The position numbers and the translations under genes were made by a program. This document shows, in pieces, positions 1 to 13,500 of a stretch of DNA of 64,000 bases (the first letter of the stretch is position 1; every line of letters begins with the position of its first letter). Under the pieces are notes generated by a model that saw only the letters and a list, made by a program, of their open reading frames with translations, was not told the DNA's origin and searched no databases. Origin of the DNA: Ancistrus triradiatus (lineage: Eukaryota > Chordata > Actinopteri > Siluriformes > Loricariidae); contig JAJAGP010000239.1 in assembly GCA_025084515.1 (NCBI GenBank), positions 267,883 through 331,882 on the forward strand. The letters are read 5' to 3'.

Positions 1-142
1 GAAGTGGCGTTAAAACTCTTCAACCAACCAACCTCTGAAAACTCCCTGTCTGCTTTTGCTTTCTCTAATTTCCCTTCTCTTAATGTGTCTTGTAGATTTC
101 GCTGTGTCTTATGCACATGGCCAACTTTGTGTTTGTGTTTCT

Positions 143-473
143 GTGAGCATGAGCAGACACTTAGATAAATAATCAGACGCTTCCATCCAGTCCCAGTGAG
201 CTGTATCTCCATCATTCTCCAGCCTTTCAGTTCTATTCCACCAGATCTGTTCTTTCATATCCATGTTTTTAGAGGCAGCCTGTTGCTCGTCCTATAAGCT
301 CCTGATGAGCTGTTCTGCCCGGCGACCGTGCTCTGGTTGGTCAGCCTGATTTTAACGCGGAAATTAGAACAGGCTCCGATTAAACATTACGCAGCGTCAC
401 AGTCCGTCAGTTCCGGACTCGGTGTGAAGTACGTAGCTAATGTACATGTGCTCTTTTTGAAAACTTGACGTGT
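143..473 (+). repeat. Dispersed ~330-bp repeat, copy A
   Basis: Nearly the same sequence recurs at 4097-4428 in the same orientation and at about 18218-18545 inverted, with a partial copy near 42990-43130. Shared landmarks are the stretch around AATAATCAGACGC, a GATTGGTCAGCCTGATTTTAA block (GGTTGGTCAGCC in this copy) and an end near GGACTCGGTGTGAAG. It lies in an armc9 intron. There is no coding potential; it is probably a SINE or non-autonomous DNA element whose family I do not recognise. Confidence 0.75.
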
Positions 474-580
474 GTTTTTTGTTGTCTGTAAAAATGGTAC
501 TCGGTGAGAAAAGGCGAATAGGAGCACTGTGATTTTGGTGCGGGTGTGTAGCTGTAACAGCGGCGTCTCTGTTTCGTCAG

Positions 581-671
581 AAATCCGTCCTTCATCTCCT
601 CCGATCGGAGAGCGAGGCGGTGCGGCAGTACACGGCTCGGCTCGTCAACGCCTTCTCCTCTCTGTCCGACG
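581..671 (+). CDS. armc9: armc9 exon (armadillo-like helices)
   Basis: The acceptor is TTTCGTCAG and the donor GTGAGT. It reads in phase 0 from KSVLHLLRSESEAV to VNAFSSLSD and ends one base into a Gly codon. It is the first armc9 exon visible in the window. Confidence 0.88.
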
Positions 672-1122
672 GTGAGTGTCCCGTCATCGGCTCGTGCTTT
701 TACCCTCTCGCCGTTGAAGCCGTAGAGCTGCAGAATAAGCCCCGCCCATGTCTGTGACGTCACCCCTCAGGTCGGGCGTACCTGTCTCAGAGCCCGTCTC
801 TGCTGAAGCTGCTGCTAGAGCGTCTGCAGTCGGAGGACAAAGATTCGCTGTGCAGAGAGAACGTGCTGGGAGCGCTGCAGAAACTCAGCCTCAGGTAACC
901 TGCACAATGTCAGCTCCGGGAATAAGTTTGTGAACCCCTGCAAACGTTCCCAACGTCGTAAAACCGGACTCGCCGATTTTGGTGATCCCATGCCATGTGT
1001 AGTCTCAGTTGTCCTTAACTGACAGGAGTGGTCCCTGCTGTAGCCAGTCTGCTTCATGGTTTGACGTGAGAGGGATGCTAAAGTGTAAACATGATCAAAT
1101 GTGACCGTGGTTTCTCTCGTGG

Positions 1123-1214
<92 letters not shown>

Positions 1215-1396
1215 ACAGACGAGTCCATCAGTCGTCTCTGATCAAGCTGGGTTTGATTGGATGGCTGGTTGATGAGCTGCAGGACTCGGACTGTTTGTCT
1301 GATTACACTCTGGAATACGCTGTAGCTCTGCTAATGAACCTCTGCTTACGAAAACAAGGTAAACCTGCTCATTACACTCTCTCTCACACACACACA

Positions 1397-1428
<32 letters not shown>

Positions 1429-4400
1429 GCCCATCCAACAGCCCAGTCATGTCATAATGATAACTAAATTTGCATTTCATGAAGGAACTACAACAGTGCT
1501 TTAAATGTGGCAAACGGAAAGAATACGGGCATGTGTCCAAATACTATTGGTCGTGTGCGGGTATCCCAGGTGGTTGCTATGGTGTTGAAGCAATGCATAA
1601 TAAAGGCAATGTTTAAATAGTTTAACTGAGATTAAATTGATTAGAAACAAAATCACAAGGTCTGATCTAAAGTCTGATTTAAGGACTTTTATTTTGGTAC
1701 ACAGGATCTCTTCCTGTATTGCTTTATAAAGAGGATTTCAGATGTCAGGTCAGCAGTTTGTCAACCAACAAAACTGGAACAAAACGACAAAAAGAATCCG
1801 GTGTATAGTTGGACCTGGTTTAGTTTGTACTTTTGGTTAAAATGTAAGAAGTGTGTAAATTAAATCTTATATCATCTTTATAAGGTCCAGTTCTGTGTAA
1901 CTACTGGTTTTGGGTACCGAAACCCGGTTCCAAAATTCCAAGAACCAGATACCCGTTATAAAAATTAAAAAAAGAGAATTTTGATTCGACTTATCAGTTC
2001 CTACTAATGCATTTTATGCTGCGATTAGTGCAGAAATGCATCTGTAATAAATTAGGAGGGCACCTGTCTGCAGGTGTTATGCAGTCTTCTTTGATGCGCT
2101 CCATTAGAGCATTAGGGTAAGGTGAATGCTCAGAAGTCGAAATGGCGAAATGTAATATCTGTGGAAATTTGTTATAAAGGAGCCGTAATGCTTAATGTGG
2201 TTTAATGTACCTAAACACTGATCTAGGAAAATCAAACTTCTCTCAGTTATCACTGATCATAAGTAATCTGTTTTTTTCTTCCCATTTAAACCTATTATAA
2301 GTAAAAAGCTTAATATAGAAATAATTAAATGGATCACAGGTTCATCATTTCATCATTATCATGGCACAAACAAAGCAGATTTCTGAGGAGCTCAGAAAAA
2401 GAGTTGTTGATGCTCATCAGGCTGGAAAAGGTTACAAAAACAAAAACTCTGAAGAGTTTGGTACAAATGGAGGAATTTCAGGACCATTGTTCCCCTCCCC
2501 AGGAGTGGCCGACCAACAGAGATCACTCCAAGAGCAAGGCGTGTAATGGCTGGCGAGGTCACAAAGGACCCCAGGGTAACTTCTAAGCAACTGAATGTTA
2601 ATGTTCATGAGTCCACCATCAGAAGAACACTGAACAACAATGGTGTACATGGCAGGGTTACAAGGAGAAAGCCACTGCTCTCCAAAAAGAACATTGCTGC
2701 TCGTCTGCAGTTTGCTAAAGATCACGTGGACGAGCCAGAAGGCTATTGGAAGAATGTTTTGTGGACGGATGAGACCAAAATAGAACTTTTTGGTTTAAAA
2801 GAAAAGCGTTATGTTTGGAGAAAGGAAAACACTGCATTCCAGCATAAGAAACATTATACCATCTGTGAACAAATGGTGGGTGGTAGTATCATGGTTTTGG
2901 GCCTGTTTGCTGCATTGGGCAGGCCGGCTTGGCCTTAATTGATGGAACAATTGAATTCTGAATGATATCAGGGAATTCTAAAGGAAAAGTGTCAGGACAT
3001 CTGCCATGAGCTGAATCCACAAGAGAAGGTGGGTCATGCAGCCAAGAAACAACGCCCCTAAGCACACCAAGCCGTTCTCAAAGAAATGGTTAAGAAGAAT
3101 AAAGTTCATGTTTTGGAATGGCCAAAGTCGACCTTAATCAATGGAAATGCTGTGGAAGGACCTAAGGAGCAGCTAATGTGAGGAAAACCCACCACATACC
3201 AGAGCTGAAAGCTGTTCTGTACAGAGGGAATGGGCCTGGGCTAAAATTCCTCCAAGCCGGTGTGCAGGACTGATCAACAGCTACAGGAAACGTTTAGCTG
3301 CAGTTATTGCTGCACAGGGGGGTCACACCAGATACTGAAAGCAGAGGGTCACATACTTTTGCCACTCACTAATATGTAATATTGGATCATTTTCCTCAAT
3401 AAATAAATGACCAAGTATAATATTTGTGTCTCATTTATTTAACTGAGTTATCTTTATCTACTTTTAGGACTTGTGTGAAAATCTGATGATGCTTTAGGTC
3501 ATATTTATGCAGAAATATAGAAAATTCTAAAGAGTTCACAAACTTTCAAGCACCACTGTAACTACACACTCTCGTTATTACTTTTTTTTTATTCATGACT
3601 TGTATTTAATGACTTTTAATCATCATTTAGAAACAGTTCATCTTTGGTCAGTACTGTGGATAGAGGAAAGTAATCTGGTTTGGATTCTTTTATAGGTAAA
3701 AGAAAATGCACAGAAAAAGCCAAACACGTGCTGAAGGTTCTGACTGACCTGCTGGGACATGAAAACCACGAGGTACCTCACTCTGCCTGCACCTAAATCT
3801 AAATAAAAGGAAATAAATCTAAATATAAACTCTTCACTCTTATTTTGCATGTTCTTGCAGCCATCCCATTCAAAATGTGTTTATATTTACAAATTGCAGT
3901 GGCATATCGGTACTCATCGTTACTTTGTTGCCATTCTGAGTGCCGAAATGAGTACGGAGAGAAATTTCCATAAAGAATAATGTAAATGGGATTAACCTGT
4001 TCCAACCCCCAGAAAAGAGGTTTCTCCATGACCTTTTTCACATCATCAGTTAACAAAAACAAAAAAGATGAGAGCAGGAAGCTCTAGTTTGTGTTTTTAT
4101 GATCATGAACAGACACTTAGATAAATAATCAGACGCTCCCATCCAGTCCCTGTGAGCTTTATCTCCATCATTCTCCAGCCTTTCAGTTCTATTCCACCAG
4201 ATCTGTTCTTTAATATCCATGTTTTCAGAGGCAGCCTGTTGCTCGTCCTATAAGCTCTCCATGAGCTGTTCTGCCCGGCGACCGAGCTCTGATTGGTCAG
4301 CCTGATTTTAATGCAGAAACTAGAACAGGCTCCGATTAAACGTTACACAGCGTCTCGGTCTGTCAGTTTCGGACTCGGTGTGAAGCACGGCCTTAATGTA

Positions 4401-4543
4401 CGTGTGTTCTTTTTCAAAATTTGACATGGGAAATCTTTCTTGTCAAAATGACGTTGAATTTCGAGGTACTGCTGTGTAGCAGCTCTAAAACCAGTTACAA
4501 CACACTCCCGGTCCTGAGCAGGCTTTACTGGTTCCTGATCAAT

Positions 4544-4621
<78 letters not shown>

Positions 4622-4721
4622 CAGATCCGGCCCTATGTGAACGGAGCTTTGTACAGCATCCTGAGTGTCCCAACAGTACGACAAGAGGCCAAAGAAATGG
4701 TAAGTGTTTAATGTTAAGCTG

Positions 4722-4780
<59 letters not shown>

Positions 4781-6118
4781 ACATGCAAAACCTTATCTAT
4801 AACTCCAAAAATGTACGTCTGCAGAGCTGTTTAATGATTAAACACTAACACAGGACTTTATTATAACAGAATCATTACCAGTGAGGCCGATCCAGAAAAA
4901 ATGATTAAGTGTGGAGGGAAAACAGGTGTGTGTTGTTAAGAATTACTACATTAAACAGTGAACCGTGTACACATGAAACATGTTCAATGAGTAGGCAGAG
5001 GCTGGAGTGTGATTACACATGTATAAGCAGCATGTTCTACAGGGCACCGGTGGCATGTCTCCATAACCCTGATAAAACTGGCGAACCTGGTGAATGGCAC
5101 TTAAAGCGTAAATATTTGCTCCTGCCAAGTACTGATTTGATTTCAGTTTTGATTGCTCTTTATAGAAATATTAATTAATGACCAACTTCTGTGAATCTAA
5201 TGTATAGTACTTAGAAGTACAGAAGCTAGATCAAAAATGCTCTTTTTTTGGAAGGGTGGGAGCCAAGAAACCACTTTTTCGTGAGGGGAACGGGTTGAAA
5301 AAATTGGAATGAAAATCACAGAATCCAAGTCTGAAATGAAGTGTGTTATGTATGGCCGTTATTCCATTTACTAAAACAGCAAATCTAATTGTGGCCTAAT
5401 ACTTCTGCACAGTACTGTATCATCCTACCATACACAGAAGAAATCTATTTTCCCTCATATAATATGAGGATATATAATATACCCTCCTATATACACATCC
5501 CTTATTTCATAACTTGTACGTTTTTATATGGGCATCAAAAATTGAAATTCATGTTTAAATTAAGCTTTTTTTCTTTCCAATTAAACCTATTGTAAGTAAC
5601 AATCTTAAAGTAAAAATGATTCTTTTCCTTTTGGATCACAGGTTCTCCATCATTCATTCATTGTCTTATCCGCTTGTCCTAGTCGGGGTCGCACGAGACC
5701 GGTGCCTAGCCGGCAACACAGGGTGCAAGGCAGGAACAATCCCAGACAGGCGTGTAATTTAGAGTTTGTCACTATGACAAAGTTCCATGAAAATGAAGGT
5801 GGGGAAAAAGCTGTAAAAAAAAAAGTTATTTAAAATATATACTGCAAACGATATGAAGGGACTCTGGTAATAAATGCCTACAAACACACTATGTAAACTT
5901 TCTGAATGTTGTTTAGCAGCGATTATAAAAGTACTGTAAAGATGATGCCAATGCGATCGGGAATAAACAACTTACAACCTGCATCTGAATATTTTTTTTT
6001 CCACTATCTGTTTGGGGGTTTGGACTGTGGAATTTTTCAACTGGGAGTAAGAGGATTTAATAAACATCGTCTCTTGTATTTACATCCGGAACACACCCTT
6101 GTGTCCTTTTAATTTTTT

Positions 6119-6185
<67 letters not shown>

Positions 6186-7549
6186 TTTATATATATATAT
6201 ATATATATAATGTATATAATGTCTTTTTTTTTTTTTTTTTTTTTTTCCTCTTTACACTGCCGGATTGTCACACTGTAATTATTAGAACATGCAGGAACAA
6301 TGTAGTGCAAAAAACTAGTCACTATAGATGTCTATATCTTTGTACAACAGTGCTAAACAGGCATAAACATGTAAACTAATGGGATATTACTGATACACAT
6401 GTGAATCTAGATTTTCAATTTTCCCCTGTCCCGACATCGTGTATTCTAATTTATATATCGATTTTATGTCCCTTGTTCTTTGTGAGGTGCTGATACAGGA
6501 CTTGTGTTTGTGTTGTGTTGTGTTGCAGAGTTTGGAGGAGATCTTGCGCTGCTACACAAAAGAGGAAAATCCTGAACTCAACAGACAAATCGAGTTTATA
6601 ATCAAGCAGCTCAATTCAGGTACGATCAGCGCTCCGGATTCAGCTCCTCCCCCTGATTCTTATAAAAGATCTAAAATATGCAGAGGTTGCAGTTTATTAG
6701 GAACACACTGCTCAGATCATGAGGGTTGTAGGGATACAGCATCTGTAGTTACAGTACAGTCCCGGCTGCTCTCTGCACCAGTGTTTGGCTGGGAATGGTA
6801 CCAGTGCAGTACAGTAAGGGTACGCAGAGCTGATAATGGTGAAGGGAGCGGCTCAGGTGTAAGTAACCATTAGGATCCGAGGCTAATTCATGCAGTGATA
6901 CTGGTGTGGCTCTGCTGTTTACATCAGGAAGGCTAGCTCACTGTTCATCTTCTGCTTCACTACTAATTAGTTCAGTTAATGACCTAACGCTGCTGAAGGT
7001 AATGACCTGTGTAACACGCATGCCTACCTGACAGAGGAGCTTCCTGAAGATGAGCCGGAATCAGGTGATGAGGAGGAGGAGGAGGAGGATGAGGTAACAG
7101 TCACGTCACATCTCTTTCAGCTTTTAATCCGTGTAAGGTCTGAGTAAACCTTTTGTTCCTTACTGATACTGAAATAAGAATTTATTTATAGTTACGCAAT
7201 CTGGATGTCGATCTTACTGTGGTTTTTTGAATGACACATAAAACTACAGCAGTGCTCGAAATACTGTTGGTATTTCAAGCTTCGTCCCAATACTTTTGGC
7301 CACTTATGGCTCGACCTGGCCATAAGGCACCTCTACGACTCAAACCTGGGCGCAGGATGTCTAAAGTTGGTTGGGGCAGCACTGTGGCCTCACTGGCTCA
7401 GGGTTCGGTGCTGAATCAGTGCTGTGGGTTAAAACAGGAGGACGTGATGGAAGCAGATCTGGATAAAGAAGAAATTATCCAGCCTCAGCCTAAAGACCTC
7501 TTTGGAGAAAACCTACTGACTACAGAGTACCTGGGGGTAAGTGTTAAAT

Positions 7550-7591
<42 letters not shown>

Positions 7592-10500
7592 GCGCACACA
7601 CACGTCTAACCAGTACACACTACAGAGTCAATTAAAGAACAGCGTCCCGTCTCAGAGACTCTTACATAGTTTGAATATCCTAAAGTCTGCCGTCTGTGGT
7701 TCTGCAGATCATGACTAACGTGGTGAAGGTGAAGCGATGGAGTGTGAGAGCAGCTCAGAGTACAGACGAACCTCTCAGGAGACCGGTTACACCCAGCACC
7801 CACAAACAGCAGCAGCACGGCACGTAAGAACTGTCTCTCTCTTTCTCACTCTCTCTCACACACACACACAGACACACACAGAGGTCTGTAATTTTCATCA
7901 TAGGTACACTTCAACTATGAGAGACAAAATGAGAAATAAAATCCAGGAAATCACATTGTAGGATTTTTAAAGAATTGTAAATCATGGTGGAAAATAAGTA
8001 TTTGGTCAATAACAAACGTTCAACTCAATACTTTGTAACATAACCTTTGTTGGCAATGACAGAGGTCAAACGTTTCCTGTAAGTCTGATGATGTTTTAGG
8101 TCATACTTATGCAGAAATATAGAAAATTCTAAAGGTAATCGGTCTTGCTAGGGATAATGGTAGCTGTTTGTTTGAATGGTATTCGGATTGTTACGGTATT
8201 CGGATGGTAACGCCAGGGCAGTAGACGCTAGAGCAGGGTAAGGGTCCTTCGTTCGCGTCCCCTACACTGCATCACGGCCCCGCCGGAGCCCTCCGGGACT
8301 TTAGACTCGCCGCTGCGGCGGCTGGAGCTCCTCCCTCTTATCCCGCCGCTGTTCCTGCTTCTCTATTGGGGTTTTTGCACCCTGCGCACGAGTGTTAGGC
8401 AGGCGCCTCGCTCACGCTTTAATTATTAGGAACGTCATGTAGCTTTTCAGCCCAGTTCCGCACATTCCACATCCTTATCATGCTGCGCATGCGTGCGTGA
8501 TGCAGAATGAAAAGGACGTGGAACGTGCGGAACGGGGCTGAAAAGCTACACGACGTTCCTGAAAAGGACCGCCTCGCCTTGTGTCCTCGGGTACCCGCGA
8601 GCCTCACGTCACAGCGCGTCATCGCTCTGTCTTTCCCCCAAGCTGCCGTTTGGGCGCATGCTCAGCCAGAGAGAGAGGGAGTGAGAGAGGGAGTGAGAGA
8701 GGGAGTGAGAGAGGGAGTGAGAGAGGGAGTGAGAGAGGGAGTGAGTGAGAGAGGGAGTGAGTGAGAGAGGGAGTGAGTGAGAGCGGGAGGGAGTGAGAGC
8801 GGGAGGGAGTGAGAGCAGGAGGGAGTGAGAGCGGGAGGGAGTGAGAGCGCGAGGAGGGAGTGAGAGCGGGAGTTGAGTGAGGAGTGCAGGCGAGGGTGAA
8901 GAGCGGGAGGGAGGGAGGGAGGGATGGAGGGAGTTGAGGGAGGGAGTGAGGGAGGGAGTGAGTGAGGGAGTGAGGGAGTGAGGGAGTGAGGGAGTGAGGG
9001 AGTGAGGGAGTGAGGGAGTGAGGGAGTGAGGGAGGGAGGGAGGGATTTACCTCATTCCCTTCTTTATGCGCAGTAGGAGGCGATCGTGTTTAATCCGTCC
9101 CTTCAATAGTTTCCATATTTTGGAGCTTGTGCTGGGCGGAGCATTTCAGTCAGGGTTAAACCGCGTAGCTCCGCCTGCGACTGACGCTTAAAGTCACGGA
9201 TCCTGACGCTGTCATTCAGGGTTCGATTCCACGCTGCCTGCCATCGTTGGCACAGCGGGCATTATTTAGCACACTGTTTTTGAGTACCCTTAATCATGAT
9301 TTTGGTTCACTAATCCCATCTGGAGCTAACTCCACTTTGGGTCCTAAAAGCCCTCTCCTTTGGGGATCTCGGCGAACCCCAAAACACCTTCTTTTTAACA
9401 ACACTTTAATGTTATTTGAGATATAGCGTATTCTGAAATCTGTATATTTTTCTATATACACATTTTACACGTTTTTTGCTTTTTTATTATATTTTAGTTT
9501 TTCATTGTCATTTTTCTTGTTTTGTCTGATTTTTACTCTTCCTTTGTTTTCTGTTCCATCCTTGAGATCCAAATTCAAATCCTTTCTCATCCTTTCGGTT
9601 TGTTCAGTGATTCTTTGCTTATTCTAAATGTTTTCTTTTTGTTGTTTGCTTTTTGGGTTGTAAGATTTATTGCAGTAGCTCTTGTGGAACTCGTCTGATT
9701 CCTGATGTTTAATGCGTCATTCCTGCGGTGTTTCCTGGCCGTCGGTATGACTTGTCACTTGCAGCGGTTCTTGCATAAGACAAACGCTGGAGTCGTGTTA
9801 TAGTTGATAAGGTGACTGACTCGTACGTTCCCCTATGTGAGGTGTGTAATGCAGGACGAGCAGAGTGGACTGATGGGAAAAAGCCGTGTAAGTTTATTAC
9901 AGGGCGTCTGTGGGGTGCAGTCACATGACCCGATTAATCCAGCACTTTGCTTTCCTCATCATAAAAAGCACCGTGTTAATAACTACCATATATAAAACTT
10001 TATGTTGTGATGCTGGACTCATTCACAGTCCGGACTGGATAAAGTATGTGAACCTCCCTGCTCAAAGAGGTGTGTGTCAGTATGAACCCAAGATACAAAC
10101 TTCCATTCCTGCATTTCAGGCCTGCAACACATTCCAAAAAAGTTGGGACGGGGGCAATTTAGGACTAGTAATGAGATAAAAAAAAAAAAAAACTGAAAGC
10201 AGTATCCATGATGAATCTTTGATGAGTAAAGATGGGCAGAGGATCTCCAGTTTATCAACAAACGTGACAAAATGATTGAAAATTTAAAAAACTACGTTCC
10301 TCAGAGAAAGATTGGAAGGTGCCTACAGTGCGTAATATCATCAAACTGTTCAAGGAATCTGGAGGAATTGTAATCTGGAGTAAAGTGTAAAGGGTAAGGG
10401 CACAAGCCTAAACTGAAGAGGGGTGATCTCCGCTCCCTCAGACGGCACTGCATCAAGAACCGTCATTCATCAGTAGCTGATAGAACCACATGGACAAGGG

Positions 10501-13500
10501 ATTCCTTTATCAAACCTTTATCAAGCTCTACAATACAGAGTTACATTCACAAATACCACTTAAAACGTTACTGTGCTAAAAAGAAGGCTTCTCTGGACCC
10601 AAAATCACTTTTAAATCACATCATTATTTCTGGAGTTTTTTATCTCATTATCAGAGGTAATTGCACAGTGTAGTTAATTTGCTTAGGATTGTAAGTTCTC
10701 CGGTCCGATCTGGTTCTCGCTGATCTCCATGTTGACTCTGCGTAATCTCAATAGATACCGCGGCTGGTTATGAGGCCCCGCCCCGCGGCGCATTTATGTT
10801 AGAGAGCTGCGTTCGTCCGCGAGGCGTGTACAGACGAGCCCGCTAACCAAATACGGATAATGCAGCGAGCAGGATGTCCTGATTCCTTTATGACCAGGAA
10901 CCGAGAACCTGCTGCACATTAAGTGCTCGGCGTGATTTCTTTAAGGATACCTTCCTGGAGCACCGGGTTTAACCAAACACTGCCATCGTTGCGTAATGTC
11001 CATACAGTACAGACCAACTATTAGTTAGGTTCATGAAATAAACCTGGGATTTAGATACAGACTTAATGCTGACAGAGTTAGGGATCTGGGCTTAAAGGTT
11101 CGGGCTTGAAAATGTTGGGCTTTTGAGCAAGAGCCCTAATATTATTAAGTAATGTGGGTCCTGGCATCATATTCGTGATTGGCTTGGCCAATATTCTCTT
11201 GTTATTCTACTCTTCCTAATATCTCATTTTAATTAGATAGCCTGGTTAGTCCTTACAATTATTGTCAAAGCCTCCCAAGCAGGTCGGGTCCCTTTTTGAG
11301 CCTTGGTCCTCCCAAGGTTTCTTCCTTATAATGTTTAGGGATTTTTCTTGCCACTGTCGCCCTGGGCTTGCTCAATTTGGGAATGACCCTATAATTTGGA
11401 AGATAATCTGGAATTGTAAAGCTGCGTTGAGACAGTGCTCCATTGTGAAAAGCGCTATAGAAATAAATCTGACTTGACTTGGTAATGTCTGGTCAGCGTC
11501 CATCTCGACACGCGATCTGTTTTACAGAATGTAATGCGGACGTTAAATGGAGCATCCTTGTGCAGTAGAATCTTCCATAAAGTGTTTGATTTTGGAAGTG
11601 ACTAAGGATTGAACTGCATTGGCAGTGGTGCCCCTTTCCCCAGCTAGCACCCTGACTGCTTTTGTTGCGGTGCTTTTATTTTGACACTGCATAGCGTTTG
11701 TTACTTCAAATATAACCCCAGAGTAAAGTGCAATAGAATTCACTAAATTGATGCATTTCTCCAAATTTGTTACCCTTGCTACCATTTAGAAAGTTTGTTT
11801 TACCTGAGGGGTGCCTAAACTTTTACATAACAAAAGGCGGATGGATAAAGATATAAAGAACAAGGAGAGATGGAGAGATTTTACTGTGTGTATGAGCTAC
11901 AAAATGTATAAAGCTACTGATTTTGTGTGTGTGTGTGTGCGTGTGTGTGTGCGATTTCAGGGCTGCACGGGATGCAGTGGACTGCTCTTTTGCCTCTCGC
12001 CCGAGTACCAGTGAGTCCATCCGATGTGCACTAGGTAAATAAAAGATACCGTTAAGTACACTGGCATAACAAGTTCCGTTTAACAAATATGCTGATAGTG
12101 GGAGTGTTTTTGACATCATTTCCTATGTGGAAACTGCTACTTGCTTCCTGTATATTCAAAACCCCGCCTACTTTCAGTGATGTCAGAGAAATATCTTGGT
12201 GCACTTCATCTTCCCACCGCATGTCTCCCAGCTTATCTGTCTAACTCTAAACAGTGTGATCTAAAAGAATCCCATAATAGTAACTGAATAATGAAGTGCA
12301 GACTATAGAGGTTAAGAAGCCATTCAGAGCAACATCTACCCCTGTTATTTTTCCGATCGTTCTTTGTTGTAGAGGGCGAGAAGAAGAATACCAGGCACTG
12401 CTGTGGTACAAACCTGATGGCTTTACATGCAGTCGGTTTCTAACCCTAGTGTCTGTTGATCTCTAGGCACTGATTCTTGCCGCTGTGGTGTTTGTGACGA
12501 GTTTGTGCCGTGATATCTGATTTCATTTCCTCTCCGTTTCCCGTCCAGGTGCTTTCTGTGCCCTCGGACCCTCAGGCTGTACTGACTCTCTCACATGCAG
12601 CGTCCTATCTCAGCTTTTAAACCAATGTAACATAGGGTAGAAAGTCAGCTGTAAAGAAACATTCCTTTACTTCATCAGTTCTCTTTGGGTTTTATACCAA
12701 CAATGCAAACTTACATCTTTTATCTGATGTCTACTCTGTTGTTAGACATCTTCATTCTATGAAAAGAATAAAATATTTCTCTGTAACAACACTTTTTTAA
12801 ATTAATCTACAAGTGGCTTTGTTCTACTAACACAAATGCAGGAGACCTGAAACAAACATTTGGGACATCAGTGCACAGGAGAGTAGACAAAGTAGTAGTT
12901 TATGCAAAAGTTATAGCACCCCCTCATCAAATAACATGCTTTATTTCTTTTTTGTATTAAAGTAATTAATTACGACTAATTAAACTTAATTAAATACAAT
13001 ACTAATCTGAATTTTAATGCAGCATTAACAAGTCGTTTTATTAAAAAACAACTGCTAAGGTGTCCAAACTTTTTTTTGTGTGTAAATGCGTTAAGATTTA
13101 CAGACGTGTGTTGTATTTAAGGGGCAAAAGTCCTGCAGTTATAAAATTATTATTATTAATAATAATAATGATAATATGAATTATTACAACTAATAGCATT
13201 AATTTTAATTCCTATGTTGTTGTTATTATTACTGCTATTATTAGTATTATTATTATTATTATTATTATTATTGCTACTATTAAGACTGTTATTAAATGTA
13301 ATTCTTGTTGGTGTATTATTATTGTTGTTGTTATAGTTTGCTTTTAAAAGTTTGCACATCCTCATCACTTTGGGTTTCAATTCTGCTGTGTTTGTTAGTT
13401 ATGTCAAGTGTGTGTGTGTCGGTGTGTGTTCTGATAACTGGGTTTTATGGTTTTATGCTTTGCTTTGAAATGCAGTATTGAAGTTCCATAAGGAAACCTG

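Noticed and set aside
1091..1504. 137-codon open frame across an armc9 exon
   Set aside because: Most of it is (TC)n/(TG)n/(CA)n read as SLSL, VCVC and HTHT; only the exon 1219-1358 inside it is real.
4343..4784. Open frames of CVCV and THTH on both strands
   Set aside because: They are translations of the dinucleotide repeats; the armc9 exon 4625-4699 accounts for the coding part.
8507..8764. 85-codon frame with GVREGVREG repeats
   Set aside because: It is the reading of the purine minisatellite.
9200..9235. tRNA gene suggested by the B-box-like GGGTTCGATTCC
   Set aside because: No A box or cloverleaf can be formed upstream; more likely a repeat-derived fragment.
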